Assembly: GCA_022565335.1 (NCBI GenBank)
Contig: JAIUMY010000013.1
Span: 1 to 48,231 of the forward strand
Direction: 5' to 3'
DNA from: Opitutales bacterium
GTDB lineage: Bacteria > Verrucomicrobiota > Verrucomicrobiia > Opitutales > T3Sed10-336
DNA length: 48,231 nt
Part shown: positions 25,732 to 34,525 of the stretch, piece after piece
Layout of the letters: each line of letters begins with the position of its first letter
Position numbering within the stretch: the stretch's first letter is position 1
Program-made: the position numbers and the translations under genes
The notes under the pieces: generated by a model
Database searches by the model: none
What the model was told of the DNA's origin: nothing
Seen by the model: only the letters and a program-made list of their open reading frames with translations

Positions 25732-26808
25732 TTAGGTTTCCAAGGCATTCAGGGCCTCTTCGGGTTCCATGATCGCGTTGGCTTCATGGATCGCCTCAAT
25801 GATTTGATTGTTCATCTCCTTGTCGAGGATTTCCGAAGCAATCCGGAGAGCTCCGCAAATCGCGTTGCGGTTGCTGCTGCCATGAGCTTTCAAGACGTTT
25901 CCGCCTAGTCCCATGAGGGGTGCGCCACCATACTTTTCCGGAGAAAACCGGGCCTTAAAGCTTTTGTAGGCCCCAAGAGTTAGCAAAACACCCAATTTCC
26001 GGAGGAGATTTTTGGTCAGTTCGGCTTTCAAGCTCCCCGTGAGGTGCTTGAGCATGCCTTCGCAGGTTTTCAAAAGGATGTTGCCGACAAATCCGTCGCA
26101 AACGACTACGTCTACCTCGTTCTCGAAGATTTGAAAACCTTCAATGGGTCCGCGATAGTCGATGAGCTTATCCATTTTCTTCAGCAACTGATGCGTCTCG
26201 TTGATGCGCTCGGTGCCTTTGCCTTCTTCGGTTCCGATGGTCAGGAGACCGACCCGGGGAGTCTTTACCCCCACGCCGATGCGGCAATAGATGGACCCCA
26301 TGATCGCGTTGTGGACCAGGTGGGCGGGTTTGGCTTCGGGATTGGCGCCGGCATCAATCAAAATAAAATGCCCTTTCTGATGAGGGATGACGGAGGCCAG
26401 GGCCGGGCGGTCCACCCCTGCCAAGGTTCGCAGGCGGATGGTGCCTCCAGCGATCAAGCTTCCCGTGTTACCGCAACTTACGACGGCATCGGCTTCGCCT
26501 TTTTTAACCATTTCCACCGCTCGTCCCATGGAAGAGTCCTTTTTCTGCCGAAAGGCCCGTAGCGGCTTATCCTCCATGGTAATGACCTCGGAGGCGTGGC
26601 GAATGGAAACTCGATCATTGCGATCAAGCTCATATTGTTTTACCAGTGGATGAAGAACCTTTTCATCCCCGACCAGAATAAATTCGGAGATTTTGCTTTT
26701 GAGTTCCCGGCTGGCCTGAGCACAGGCGGCAACTATTTCCTCAGGTCCTTTGTCCCCTCCCATAGCGTCGAGAGCGACACGGGAGGTGGCGGCGGAAGCG
26801 GAAGCCAT
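25732..26808 (-). CDS. plsX: Phosphate acyltransferase PlsX
   Basis: 358 residues: VALDAMGGDKGPEEIVAACAQA at the N-terminus, MEDKPLRAFRQKKDSSMGRAVEMVKKGEADAVVSCGNTG in pieces, DAGANPEAKPAHLVHNAIMGSIY and the C-terminal GGAPLMGLGGNVLKAHGSSN. These are the PlsX signatures. The enzyme makes acyl-phosphate from acyl-ACP, the donor for glycerol 3-phosphate acylation by PlsY, so it links fatty acid and phospholipid synthesis at the membrane. Lies 19 bp after rpmF. Confidence 0.96.
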   Translation of the reverse strand: MASASAATSRVALDAMGGDKGPEEIVAACAQASRELKSKISEFILVGDEKVLHPLVKQYELDRNDRVSIRHASEVITMEDKPLRAFRQKKDSSMGRAVEMVKKGEADAVVSCGNTGSLIAGGTIRLRTLAGVDRPALASVIPHQKGHFILIDAGANPEAKPAHLVHNAIMGSIYCRIGVGVKTPRVGLLTIGTEEGKGTERINETHQLLKKMDKLIDYRGPIEGFQIFENEVDVVVCDGFVGNILLKTCEGMLKHLTGSLKAELTKNLLRKLGVLLTLGAYKSFKARFSPEKYGGAPLMGLGGNVLKAHGSSNRNAICGALRIASEILDKEMNNQIIEAIHEANAIMEPEEALNALET

Positions 26809-26827
26809 CGTGGTGGCGACTGGAGGA

Positions 26828-27007
26828 TCAAACCTCTACATCGAGGACTTGACGACCCCGATACATCCCGTTTTGCGGATTGACGCGATGAGGCCTGAAG
26901 GCAGTGCCGTCAACCGGATCCTTGGAGAGCTCAGGAGCTTTAAAGCGATTGGCACCGCGCCGTTTTGCGCTCCGGGCCTTGGACTGTTTGCGTTTTGGAT
27001 TAGCCAT
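26828..27007 (-). CDS. rpmF: 50S ribosomal protein L32
   Basis: Translating the minus strand from the ATG at 27007 gives 59 residues starting MANPKRKQSKARSAKRRGANRFKA in pieces and ending RQVLDVEV. The N-terminal P-K-x-K-x-S-x-x-x-x-x-x-R-R pattern and the length are those of L32. There is no CxxC pair, so it is the zinc-free form. The order rpmF-plsX-fabH, conserved in many bacteria, supports the call strongly. A promoter-like sequence lies about 45 bp upstream. First gene of a seven-gene minus-strand run. Confidence 0.95.
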   Translation of the reverse strand: MANPKRKQSKARSAKRRGANRFKAPELSKDPVDGTAFRPHRVNPQNGMYRGRQVLDVEV

Positions 27008-27051
27008 GATTAGTGATAAAAAAGTAGTGACTTGATGTGCGAAAAGGGTTG

Positions 27052-27080
27052 AAAATAAATTTTTCGTCCTATGGCGTCAA
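27052..27080 (-). promoter_or_regulatory. Candidate sigma-70 promoter for the rpmF-plsX-fabH operon
   Basis: On the minus strand TTGACG (27080-27075) and TATTTT (27057-27052) are separated by exactly 17 bp, placing the start of transcription near 27045 and giving a leader of about 38 nt before rpmF. It agrees with consensus at 5 of 6 and 4 of 6 positions. Confidence 0.5.
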
Positions 27081-27123
27081 GCCTGCAAAATGAATCCCCC
27101 GAAAAAGTTTACCGGAAAAATCT

Positions 27124-28179
27124 ATGTCAACTCTCTCTTTACTTTCCTCACAATTGAAAAATGGCGAAGACCTGTCCCTTGAACAAGCCGCCGAAGCCGC
27201 CGGTCTGTTGGCGCGGGAATCGGAGGACCCGGGGGCCAAGGCGGAATTTTTAACCGCTCTTGCCGACAAAGGGGAGAGCGCCGTGGAAATTGCCGGCTTT
27301 GCCGGCGTTTTCCAAAAATTGGCCCGTAACCCCGGATTGGAGGTTTACGCCGATGAAGCGATCGACCTGTGCGGAACCGGCGGGGATGGCCAGGGTACGG
27401 TAAACATCTCCTCCGTCACAGCCCTCTTGGTGGCCTCGTTGGGAATTAAGGTTTTTAAACATGGGAACCGGTCCATCACCTCAAAGTGTGGCAGTGCGGA
27501 TTTTCTGGCCGCCATCGGCTTCCCCCTGGACCTTTCGAATGAGGAGTTTGGGCCCGCTCTGGAAACTTTGAACATGGTTTTCTTTTTTGCCCCCAACTTT
27601 CATCCCGCCTTCAAATCCATCATGCCGGTTCGCCAAGCTTTGGCGAAGGAGGGCAAAAAAACGATCTTCAATCTTTTGGGCCCGCTGATCAATCCCGGCA
27701 ATCCCAGTCGGCAATTGCTCGGGGTTTATGCGGAAAAGCTGGTGCCGCTATTTCGCGAGGCGCTGGAGAAAAAGGGCCTTTCCCGGGGAATCGTAGCCCA
27801 CGGTCGCCTGCCGGAAGGAGGACTGGATGAGGTTTCCGCTGCCGGGGAAAATATCCTGGCCGGCGTGGGGAGCCTGGCCTCGTGGGAAGAAACGTTTGGC
27901 GCCGACCGTTACGGCTATCCGGTGGCCCCTATCGAGGAACTGCGGGGAGGGGACTTGGAAACCAATCTCCGGCTTTTTGAGGATCTTTTGGCGGGGAAGG
28001 CCAATCCCGGATTGACCCACTCGGTATTGTTGAATGCCGCCGTGGCACTGGTTGTTGCCGGAAAGGTGGCCAAGATGGAAGAGGGGGTTCTTCGGGCCCG
28101 GGAGCAGCTTTTAGGAGGTGGCCTGAAGGCTTACATGGGACAGGTGCGGGAGTATTTCGCGGGGAGGAACCAAGCGTGA
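27124..28179 (+). CDS. trpD: Anthranilate phosphoribosyltransferase
   Basis: 351 residues. DLCGTGGDGQGTVNISS (PRPP pyrophosphate loop), KHGNRSITSKCGSADFLAAIG and NLLGPLINPGNPSRQLLGVY are the hallmark motifs, and GGLDEVS follows in the C-terminal half. It joins anthranilate to PRPP in tryptophan synthesis. The GNRS-x-x-S-x-x-GSAD motif for anthranilate is intact. Stand-alone trpD without other trp genes; its stop codon overlaps the GTG start of glmM by 4 bp (GTGA), so the two are probably translated together. Confidence 0.96.
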   Translation: MSTLSLLSSQLKNGEDLSLEQAAEAAGLLARESEDPGAKAEFLTALADKGESAVEIAGFAGVFQKLARNPGLEVYADEAIDLCGTGGDGQGTVNISSVTALLVASLGIKVFKHGNRSITSKCGSADFLAAIGFPLDLSNEEFGPALETLNMVFFFAPNFHPAFKSIMPVRQALAKEGKKTIFNLLGPLINPGNPSRQLLGVYAEKLVPLFREALEKKGLSRGIVAHGRLPEGGLDEVSAAGENILAGVGSLASWEETFGADRYGYPVAPIEELRGGDLETNLRLFEDLLAGKANPGLTHSVLLNAAVALVVAGKVAKMEEGVLRAREQLLGGGLKAYMGQVREYFAGRNQA

Positions 28180-29558
28180 GCGGGGCTTTCTTTGGAACCG
28201 ACGGGATTCGCGGGAAGGTCGGCCTAACACCGATCACTCCGGAGTTTTTTTACCGGCTTGGCTTAGCTTGGGCGAAAATCCGCCGGGAAGCCGGGGCGGA
28301 CGCGGGAACGATCGTTCTGACCGGGCGTGATACCAGGGAAAGTGGTCCCGAATTGGAAAAAGCGTTTGCCCGCGGCATCGAGGAAGGGCACCTGAAAGCC
28401 CGTTCCCTGGGGGTTGTGCCGACTCCGGTTCTCTGCTGGCAGATGGGAAATCTTAAGGCGGGTTCGGCGGCGATGTTGACTGCGTCCCACAATCCGGCCT
28501 CGGATAACGGGATTAAATTTTTTCTCCCCCCGGGGCGCAAACTGACGATTGCCGAGGAAAAGGAGGTGGAGAACTGCCTGGAAAGGATCGCCCCCGAAAG
28601 GCTTCCGGAACCCCAAGCTGAAGAAGGAGCGAATTGGGGAGGGGAATATCGACCTTATTTGGAAACGGTTCTTGGCAACTTTTCCGATCTTTCCCTGAAA
28701 GGCCTAAGAATCGCCCTGGATACCGCACATGGGGCCACCTGGGAAATTGCCCCGCAATTGCTCCGGGGCTTGGGCGCGGAAGTAGTCTGCCTGGGAACCC
28801 AGCCCGATGGCCAAAATATCAATGACCAGGTCGGCAGTGAACATCCGGAGGCTTTGCGGGCGATGGTTCTTGCGCAGAAATGTAATTTGGGGATTGCTCA
28901 TGATGGAGACGGTGACCGGGTGGTTCTGATGGATGGAGACGGTGATTTGCTCGACGGGGACCAGTTGCTCTACATCCTGGCAGTCAATGCGCGGCAAAGA
29001 GGGGATTTGCCCCGGGATAAGGTGGTGGCTACGGTCCAGAGTAACGTCGGCCTTGACCAGTCGCTGGCCGCTCAGGGGATTGAAGTGAAACGGGTCCCCG
29101 TTGGCGATCGCTGGGTGAGCGAGGCGATGCACGCCGAAGGTTTACGTTGGGGAGGGGAGTCTTCGGGACATTTAATCTGCGGTGCCTACCAATGGACGGG
29201 TGACGGCATGGTGGCCGCGCTCTCCGCTTTGCGGGTCTGGATAGAGGCTGGTCGGGATTGGTCGACAGCCTCCAAGGGCTTCCGCAAAGTCCCGCAAGGG
29301 TCGGGCAAGCTTCCGGTTGCCCGCAAACCCAAGCTGGAAACCCTTCCCCGCCTCTCCAAGGCCTGTGAGGAGGCTGAACGGGAACTGGCAGGCACCGGAA
29401 GAATCATGCTTCGTTATTCCGGAACCGAAGCGGTCTTACGGATTCTCGTCGAGGCCCCGACCAAAGAATTGGTGCAGCATTGGTTTGATCGTTTGGAAAC
29501 GATTGCCCGGGAGGAGATCGGCGCTCCCCGGACCGAAGATGCGAATGGTGATAAATAA
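28176..29558 (+). CDS. glmM: Phosphoglucosamine mutase
   Basis: 460 residues. FFGTDGIRGKVG (N-terminal), TASHNPASDNGIKFF with phosphoserine Ser104, HDGDGDRVVLMD (metal loop), GGESSGHLI (sugar loop) and RYSGTEAVLRI (phosphate loop) are all present. It converts glucosamine 6-phosphate to glucosamine 1-phosphate for UDP-GlcNAc, peptidoglycan and lipid A. The TASHNPxxxNGIKFF sequence and length favour GlmM over phosphomannomutase. It starts with GTG overlapping the trpD stop, with GGAGGAA about 7 nt before as ribosome site. Confidence 0.94.
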   Translation: MSGAFFGTDGIRGKVGLTPITPEFFYRLGLAWAKIRREAGADAGTIVLTGRDTRESGPELEKAFARGIEEGHLKARSLGVVPTPVLCWQMGNLKAGSAAMLTASHNPASDNGIKFFLPPGRKLTIAEEKEVENCLERIAPERLPEPQAEEGANWGGEYRPYLETVLGNFSDLSLKGLRIALDTAHGATWEIAPQLLRGLGAEVVCLGTQPDGQNINDQVGSEHPEALRAMVLAQKCNLGIAHDGDGDRVVLMDGDGDLLDGDQLLYILAVNARQRGDLPRDKVVATVQSNVGLDQSLAAQGIEVKRVPVGDRWVSEAMHAEGLRWGGESSGHLICGAYQWTGDGMVAALSALRVWIEAGRDWSTASKGFRKVPQGSGKLPVARKPKLETLPRLSKACEEAERELAGTGRIMLRYSGTEAVLRILVEAPTKELVQHWFDRLETIAREEIGAPRTEDANGDK

Positions 29559-29688
29559 ACAGAAGAGGGTTGAACTTTGTTTTGGCTTTTCTAGTCTAAA
29601 GTCTTTTAGTAAGACTACGATTCTCCGGTTTTTCTAAAATCTCCGGCCGCTAAATGACTCTTCCTCTTCACCCCTCCTTCTTATATTC

Positions 29689-31107
29689 ATGAGCAAACAG
29701 GAAATTACTCTAAAGGAACTCAACCCCAAACTGCAAAAACAAGCTGACAATGCCCGGTTGGCCCTGGAGCGTGGAAATCCTCCTTACGCCGTGCAGATTT
29801 GTCAGGCGATCCTAAACAAGGAACCCGGCTGTTTGCCCGTGCGCAAACTTTTGCGGGCCGCCCAGCGCAAGCTCACCGAGGGCACCAACGAGATGGTTCG
29901 CAAGGCGAGCGGCGGATTTGCCGGAGCGATGTTCTCGCTGAAAGCCAAAAAAATGGTGGAGAAAGACCCTCTCAAAGCCCTTGCCTCCGCCGAAGAGGTT
30001 CTGAATAAAAATCCCTACAACATTACCGCCCTGAAGATTCTGGCCCAAGCGGCCGAGGCGGCCGGGTTTACCGATACCGCCATCTTTGCCCTCGAAACCA
30101 TTCGCGATATAAACCCTCAGTCCCCAGCCCATTTGTTGGCCCTCGGCAAAACCTATGTGGCGGTTGGTCGTTCACATGATGCTTTGGCCATCGGTGATCA
30201 GGTCTTGAAGATCGACCCCAGTAACGGTGATGCCCAAGCCCTTATCAAGGAAGCCTCGGTGGCCACCTCCATGACCGAAGGCAAATGGGAGGAGGAAGGG
30301 GACTACCGCGACAAGATGAAGAGCGAGGAAGAATCCCAGAAACTCGAGAAATCTTCCCGCCAAGTGGTTTCCGAGGAAGATACGGAATCTCTTATCACTG
30401 ACCTTAAGGCACGGATCGAAGAGAGCCCGGACAATCTCAACTATTACCAGAGCATTATTCGAGAACTGCAAAAGGTGAAACGCTTTGATGAGGCCGCCGA
30501 ATGGTTGGAGAAAGCACGCGCCACCCCCTCCGGAAGTGCCGACGTTACGTTGGAGAAAATGGCCTCCGACCTGCGGGTTCGTAAACTGGAAACCGAGATC
30601 GAACGTCGCAAAAAAGCGCTGGAATCCGATCCGGAGAATGCCTCCGCCAAGGAAGAGCTGGAGAAGCTCATTCAGGACCTGCGGGAAATGCGCCTCTCCG
30701 AAGCCGCTCACTTGGTGGAACGCTATCCAAACGACATGGAACACCGTTTTGTTTATGGACGCCTCCTTTTCGAAAAAGGTGATTACGATGAGGCCATCAA
30801 ACAGTTTCAGCGCTCCCAGAAGAATCCGAAAGTGCGCACCCGCTCTATTCTCCTGATGGGTAAATGCTTCAAGATCAAGGAGCAATTCGAGTTCGCCAAG
30901 GAACAGTTTGAAACCCTCAAGTCGGAAATCATCGGCATGGATGAGAATAAAAAGGAAATCATCTACGAATTGGCTGGATGTTATGAGCAAATGGGGGATA
31001 TGGATAAAGCCCTCGCCGAATACAAAATCATTTACTCCAATGACATCGGTTACCGCGATGTGGCCGATAAAATCAACCAATCCTTTCAGGCGAAAAAGGA
31101 CTCTTGA
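29689..31107 (+). CDS. Cytoplasmic TPR-repeat protein, function unknown
   Basis: 472 residues without a signal peptide or membrane helix. TPR-like helical pairs occur near residues 20-60, 90-195 (DPLKALASAEEVLNKNPYNITALKILAQAAEAAG and AHLLALGKTYVAVGRSHDALAIGDQVLKIDPSNGDAQ) and 350-465 (HRFVYGRLLFEKGDYDEAIKQFQRS, ELAGCYEQMGDMDKALAEYKIIY). Between them is a highly charged segment (about 200-345) likely to be helical. It is probably a protein-interaction scaffold. It stands alone between glmM and argJ with gaps of 130 and 47 bp; no partner is evident. Confidence 0.8.
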   Translation: MSKQEITLKELNPKLQKQADNARLALERGNPPYAVQICQAILNKEPGCLPVRKLLRAAQRKLTEGTNEMVRKASGGFAGAMFSLKAKKMVEKDPLKALASAEEVLNKNPYNITALKILAQAAEAAGFTDTAIFALETIRDINPQSPAHLLALGKTYVAVGRSHDALAIGDQVLKIDPSNGDAQALIKEASVATSMTEGKWEEEGDYRDKMKSEEESQKLEKSSRQVVSEEDTESLITDLKARIEESPDNLNYYQSIIRELQKVKRFDEAAEWLEKARATPSGSADVTLEKMASDLRVRKLETEIERRKKALESDPENASAKEELEKLIQDLREMRLSEAAHLVERYPNDMEHRFVYGRLLFEKGDYDEAIKQFQRSQKNPKVRTRSILLMGKCFKIKEQFEFAKEQFETLKSEIIGMDENKKEIIYELAGCYEQMGDMDKALAEYKIIYSNDIGYRDVADKINQSFQAKKDS

Positions 31108-31154
31108 GGATCCCGGGGCTGCTTCGGGTTTTCTTTGCTGGATGATAGGTCATT

Positions 31155-32384
31155 ATGAGTGAACAAGATTTGGAAATTTGTCCCGCTTCGGCGGGGCTGG
31201 CTGATTGTCCTGGATTCCGGGTTGCCGGAGTCTCCTGTGATGTCCGTAACAAGGGCGACAACCGGCTCGATCTCGCGCTTTTTGTTACCGAGCCCGAAGC
31301 CGCTGCCGCTGCCGTTTTTACCAAGCATGCTCTCCCGGCGGCCCCCATCCAATTGGGGCGGGACAGCCTCGCCGAACACCCTTTCCTCCGGGCCGTAGTC
31401 ATCAACAGCGGGAACGCCAATGCCTGTACCGGTGCTGACGGACTGGAAGACGCCCTGCGCATGCGGGGAGTGGTAACCAAAGAGCTCGGTTTGCCCCATG
31501 AATCCTTGGTCCTGGTCTCTTCCACCGGACGCATCGGCGAGCGACTCCCGATGGAGCGTTTGACCAAGGGCATTGCCGAAGGGGCTTCCCGGCTTACCAG
31601 TGATTCCACGGAAGGGGAGCGCGCGGCCGATGCGATTTTAACTTCCGATACCCGCCGCAAAGTTGCGACTATTCGCTTTCGTTGCCAGGGAAAAACCCTG
31701 ACTCTTGCCGGCATGGCGAAGGGGGCGGGGATGATCGAGCCCAATATGGCGACCATGCTCGCTTTTCTGGCCACCGATGCGGCGGTGGATCCGGCTTTTT
31801 TGAAAACGGCTCTACGCGAAGCGGTGCAAGACAGCTTTAATGCTATCACCGTGGACGGCGATCAGAGCACCAATGATACCGTTCTCCTGATGGCCAACGG
31901 CCACTCCGGGGTTTTTCTGGAAACCGACCGGGATCGTTCCCTTTTTACCCAAGCCTTGCGGATGCTCTGTCAGGATTTAGCCGAAAAAATCGTGGGCGAT
32001 GGCGAGAAAATTACCAAGGTCGTGGAAATTCTGGTCGAACAGGCCCACTCCAAAGCCGAAGCAGAAAAAGCCGCCCGGGCCATTGGGAATTCATTGCTGG
32101 TCAAAAGCTCCTGGTATGGCAACGACCCCAATTGGGGACGGGTTGCCGACGCCGTGGGCTATTCCGCAGCCGCTGTGGCGGAAGACACCCTGGAAATTTA
32201 CTACGATACCGTCCCGGCCTTTCTTCAGGGGAAACCTTGTTGGGAGAATCGTGAACAATGGCGAAAAATCGTCGCCGAACCACGGTTCACCCTGCGAGTG
32301 GTATTAGGCCAGGGCGACTCTTCCTATCGCTTATTGGCCTCGGATTTGACCGAAGGGTATGTCAACTTTAACAAAAGCGAGTAG
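31155..32384 (+). CDS. argJ: Bifunctional ornithine acetyltransferase/N-acetylglutamate synthase
   Basis: 409 residues, the usual ArgJ length. Markers are INSGNANACTG (about 84-94), SSTGRIGERLPMER (122-135), KGAGMIEPNMATMLAF and the C-terminal WGNDPNWGR-type motif (YGNDPNWGRV). The precursor is expected to cut itself before Thr200 (MA-TML), making alpha and beta chains with Thr200 as nucleophile. It recycles the acetyl group in arginine synthesis. Whether it is bifunctional or only transfers from acetylornithine cannot be told from sequence. No other arg genes are here. Confidence 0.95.
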   Translation: MSEQDLEICPASAGLADCPGFRVAGVSCDVRNKGDNRLDLALFVTEPEAAAAAVFTKHALPAAPIQLGRDSLAEHPFLRAVVINSGNANACTGADGLEDALRMRGVVTKELGLPHESLVLVSSTGRIGERLPMERLTKGIAEGASRLTSDSTEGERAADAILTSDTRRKVATIRFRCQGKTLTLAGMAKGAGMIEPNMATMLAFLATDAAVDPAFLKTALREAVQDSFNAITVDGDQSTNDTVLLMANGHSGVFLETDRDRSLFTQALRMLCQDLAEKIVGDGEKITKVVEILVEQAHSKAEAEKAARAIGNSLLVKSSWYGNDPNWGRVADAVGYSAAAVAEDTLEIYYDTVPAFLQGKPCWENREQWRKIVAEPRFTLRVVLGQGDSSYRLLASDLTEGYVNFNKSE

Positions 32385-32406
32385 CTTCCCAATCTGATTG
32401 TCGCCG

Positions 32407-33144
32407 ATGTTGGCCCTCCTGCCCGAACGATCCAGCAATGCCGCCGGACAAATGACTTTGGACTATCTGCTCTTCGAATGGATGAGCAAAGCCGAGAAGG
32501 GGCAGGGACCGGTTCGGTTGCGCCGGTTTATCTGGCCAGACCAGGCCGTGACCTTTGGGGTCAGCCAAAAATGGAAACAAGTGCAGGAAGCTTTGGCGCA
32601 ATGGCCCGGCGCTGCGCCGGCGGATCTTTGTCGCCGGATTACCGGTGGAGGAATCGTGCCCCACGGCCAGGATCTTACCTGGGCTCTTTTATTGCCCGCG
32701 CGGCATCCTCTGGTCGAACAGCCCGCGCCGACGATTTATCGGGCCCTGCACGAAGTCCTGCGCAAAGCCCTGGGCGATCAGCAAGAGGAGGTCGCCCTAT
32801 GGGAGCCGGAGGCGCCCATAGACGACCCATCAGAGGATCGTCCCAAACTTCGCTCACAATGCTTTGCCGGCCCCGAGCCGGGGGATTTGGTTTGGCGGGC
32901 CGACGGTCGCAAGCTGGCGGGAGCCGCCATGAAACGCGGGCGAAAAGGCCTCCTCTGGGAAGGATCCTTGCAAAAAGCCGGCCTGCAAAAAACCGACGAA
33001 GCCCTTCACGAGGACTTTGCCCACCAATTGGCCAGCCTCCTGGGGGAAGATGCCGAGCAGCAGTCTTTTCCCGACTGGCCCCCTGAGGCAGAAGACGAGA
33101 TCCAGCTCCATTTGACCAGCGATGAATGGCTGAAAAAGCGCTGA
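32407..33144 (+). CDS. Lipoate-protein ligase A-like (BPL/LplA/LipB family) protein
   Basis: 245 residues. After LDYLLFEWM, typical for the N-terminus of octanoyl/lipoyl transferases, come CRRITGGGIVPHGQDLTWALLLP (the RRxTGGGxVxH lipoyl-AMP loop, about 77-99) and CFAGPEPGDLVWRADGRKLAGAAMKR with the conserved lysine of the GRKLAGAA element. These define the LplA/LipM/LipB catalytic fold that loads lipoyl or octanoyl groups on E2 or GcvH domains. The C-terminal accessory domain of full LplA is missing, so it may be an octanoyltransferase (LipM-like). An in-frame TTG at 32398 is an alternative start. Confidence 0.82.
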   Translation: MLALLPERSSNAAGQMTLDYLLFEWMSKAEKGQGPVRLRRFIWPDQAVTFGVSQKWKQVQEALAQWPGAAPADLCRRITGGGIVPHGQDLTWALLLPARHPLVEQPAPTIYRALHEVLRKALGDQQEEVALWEPEAPIDDPSEDRPKLRSQCFAGPEPGDLVWRADGRKLAGAAMKRGRKGLLWEGSLQKAGLQKTDEALHEDFAHQLASLLGEDAEQQSFPDWPPEAEDEIQLHLTSDEWLKKR

Positions 33145-33171
33145 TAGACAGTGCCTTGCAAATGTCGGAAA

Positions 33172-33206
33172 TGTCAATTCATAGGTCCTGTCCCTTAAAA
33201 AATTCA
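33172..33206. repeat. Dispersed TCAAG...CCTGTCCCTTAAAA repeat, copy 2
   Basis: GTCAATTCATAGGTCCTGTCCC then TTAAAAAATTCAC. The CCTGTCCCTTAAAA core is identical to copies 3 and 4. It lies between convergent lipoate-ligase-like and dinB genes; the ends are less like GTCAAG and TTGAC than in the other copies, so it is probably partly decayed. Confidence 0.55.
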
Positions 33207-33226
33207 CTCTTCAGGTTCGCGATGGT

Positions 33227-34402
33227 TTAGGGGAAACGAAAGCCGTGGCGGAGGGTGTGGGGACCGAATTGGTGGTTGATTTGATCCATGGCGCGGGCCA
33301 GTTTGCGCCGCCGCGAGGTTTGGTCGGGCCAGAGTTTGGTCTGTTCGAGGGAGGGGTACAAATTGTCGAGTTTTACCGCCAGTAACCGGATGCGGACACG
33401 ACGTTGCCAGCAGCGCCTGAGCAAAGAGGGAAGAAGGGGGAGAAAATCGCTCTCAAGGTCGCTGGGTTCGTCGAGGCTTTCGTGGCGTTCACTGGTTTCC
33501 CAGTCGCAATAACGAAGCCGTAGAGTGATCGTGCGGGCTTGTTTGTCTTGTTCCCGCAGGCGGGTTAGTAAATCAGCGAGGAGGATTTTGGCTTCCCGAC
33601 ATACCACGGCCTCTTCCTCCTGGTCGGTGGCAAAGGTTTTTTGTTGGGACATCGACTGTGCCGGGGGAGCCTCGGGCAGAATGCGGCGATCATCCTCTCC
33701 CCGGGCCATTTGCCGAATCGGCTCGGTACGTTTGCCCAGGATTGGTTGGAGTTCTTCCCGGGAACAGGTCAATAGATCACCGATGCGGGCGAATCCGCAG
33801 TCCGTGAGGCGCTGCAGGGTTTTGGGCCCCACGCCGGGAAGGTTTTGGAGCGGGAGGGTTGCCAGGAAAACCCTCTCCCGGCCTGCCGGAACGGCCATAA
33901 AGCCGTGGGGCTTATGGAGTTTGCTCGCAATCTGCGAAATCAGCTTATTGGCCCCGAGCCCTTGGGAAACAGTAATTTTCAGCCAACCCAGAATGTCTTC
34001 ATCCAGTTTCCGCAGGCGTTTGATGGCGCGGGAGGGGTCTGAGTTCAGGGATGACGTTAAATCCAGATACCCTTCATCAATGGAGGTTTGTTCAACCGTC
34101 GGGGTGATGTCCCGGCATAAGCTGAACACGTTCTGGGAAAATTCCTCATACAGTTCAAAGCGCCCGGGGAGAATGATCAGCTCGGGACACCGTTGTCGCG
34201 CCTGGCTGGTTGGCATAGGGGTATAGATACCTTTGGCCCGGGCCTCGTAGGACGCACAGGCAATGATGCCCCGTCGCCCTCCGCCGACCGCGATCGGGCG
34301 ATTGCGAAGCCGCCGGTCGGCGGCTTGCTCAACTGAGGTGAAAAAAGCATCAGCATCGAAATGAGCAATGGCAAACGGGATTTTATGTGATAATATGTTC
34401 AC
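33227..34402 (-). CDS. dinB: Y-family DNA polymerase IV (DinB)
   Basis: 391 residues. The palm has AIAHFDADAFFTSVEQ (metal-binding Asp16) and QTSIDEGYLDL near 115 with the SIDE catalytic acidic pair; LPGVGPKTLQRL is the thumb helix-hairpin-helix, and the little-finger domain occupies about 255-375. It is an error-prone translesion polymerase. I choose the GTG at 34402 because homology starts directly after it and a longer frame would overlap the divergent manC gene. No clear SOS box or C-terminal clamp-binding peptide is visible; the C-terminus ends LRHGFRFP. Divergent from manC with 123 bp between starts. Confidence 0.9.
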   Translation of the reverse strand: MNILSHKIPFAIAHFDADAFFTSVEQAADRRLRNRPIAVGGGRRGIIACASYEARAKGIYTPMPTSQARQRCPELIILPGRFELYEEFSQNVFSLCRDITPTVEQTSIDEGYLDLTSSLNSDPSRAIKRLRKLDEDILGWLKITVSQGLGANKLISQIASKLHKPHGFMAVPAGRERVFLATLPLQNLPGVGPKTLQRLTDCGFARIGDLLTCSREELQPILGKRTEPIRQMARGEDDRRILPEAPPAQSMSQQKTFATDQEEEAVVCREAKILLADLLTRLREQDKQARTITLRLRYCDWETSERHESLDEPSDLESDFLPLLPSLLRRCWQRRVRIRLLAVKLDNLYPSLEQTKLWPDQTSRRRKLARAMDQINHQFGPHTLRHGFRFP

Positions 34403-34525
34403 CTTATCTGTAACAAAACGATTCTGATTGCTGGAGCAAGTGAAATTTTTCTTTTCCCCAGAGCAAGATTGTCGTGGAATAGGCAGGTAAGAGTTTTCTA
34501 AACCATAATCAGCAAGGAGTAAGAT

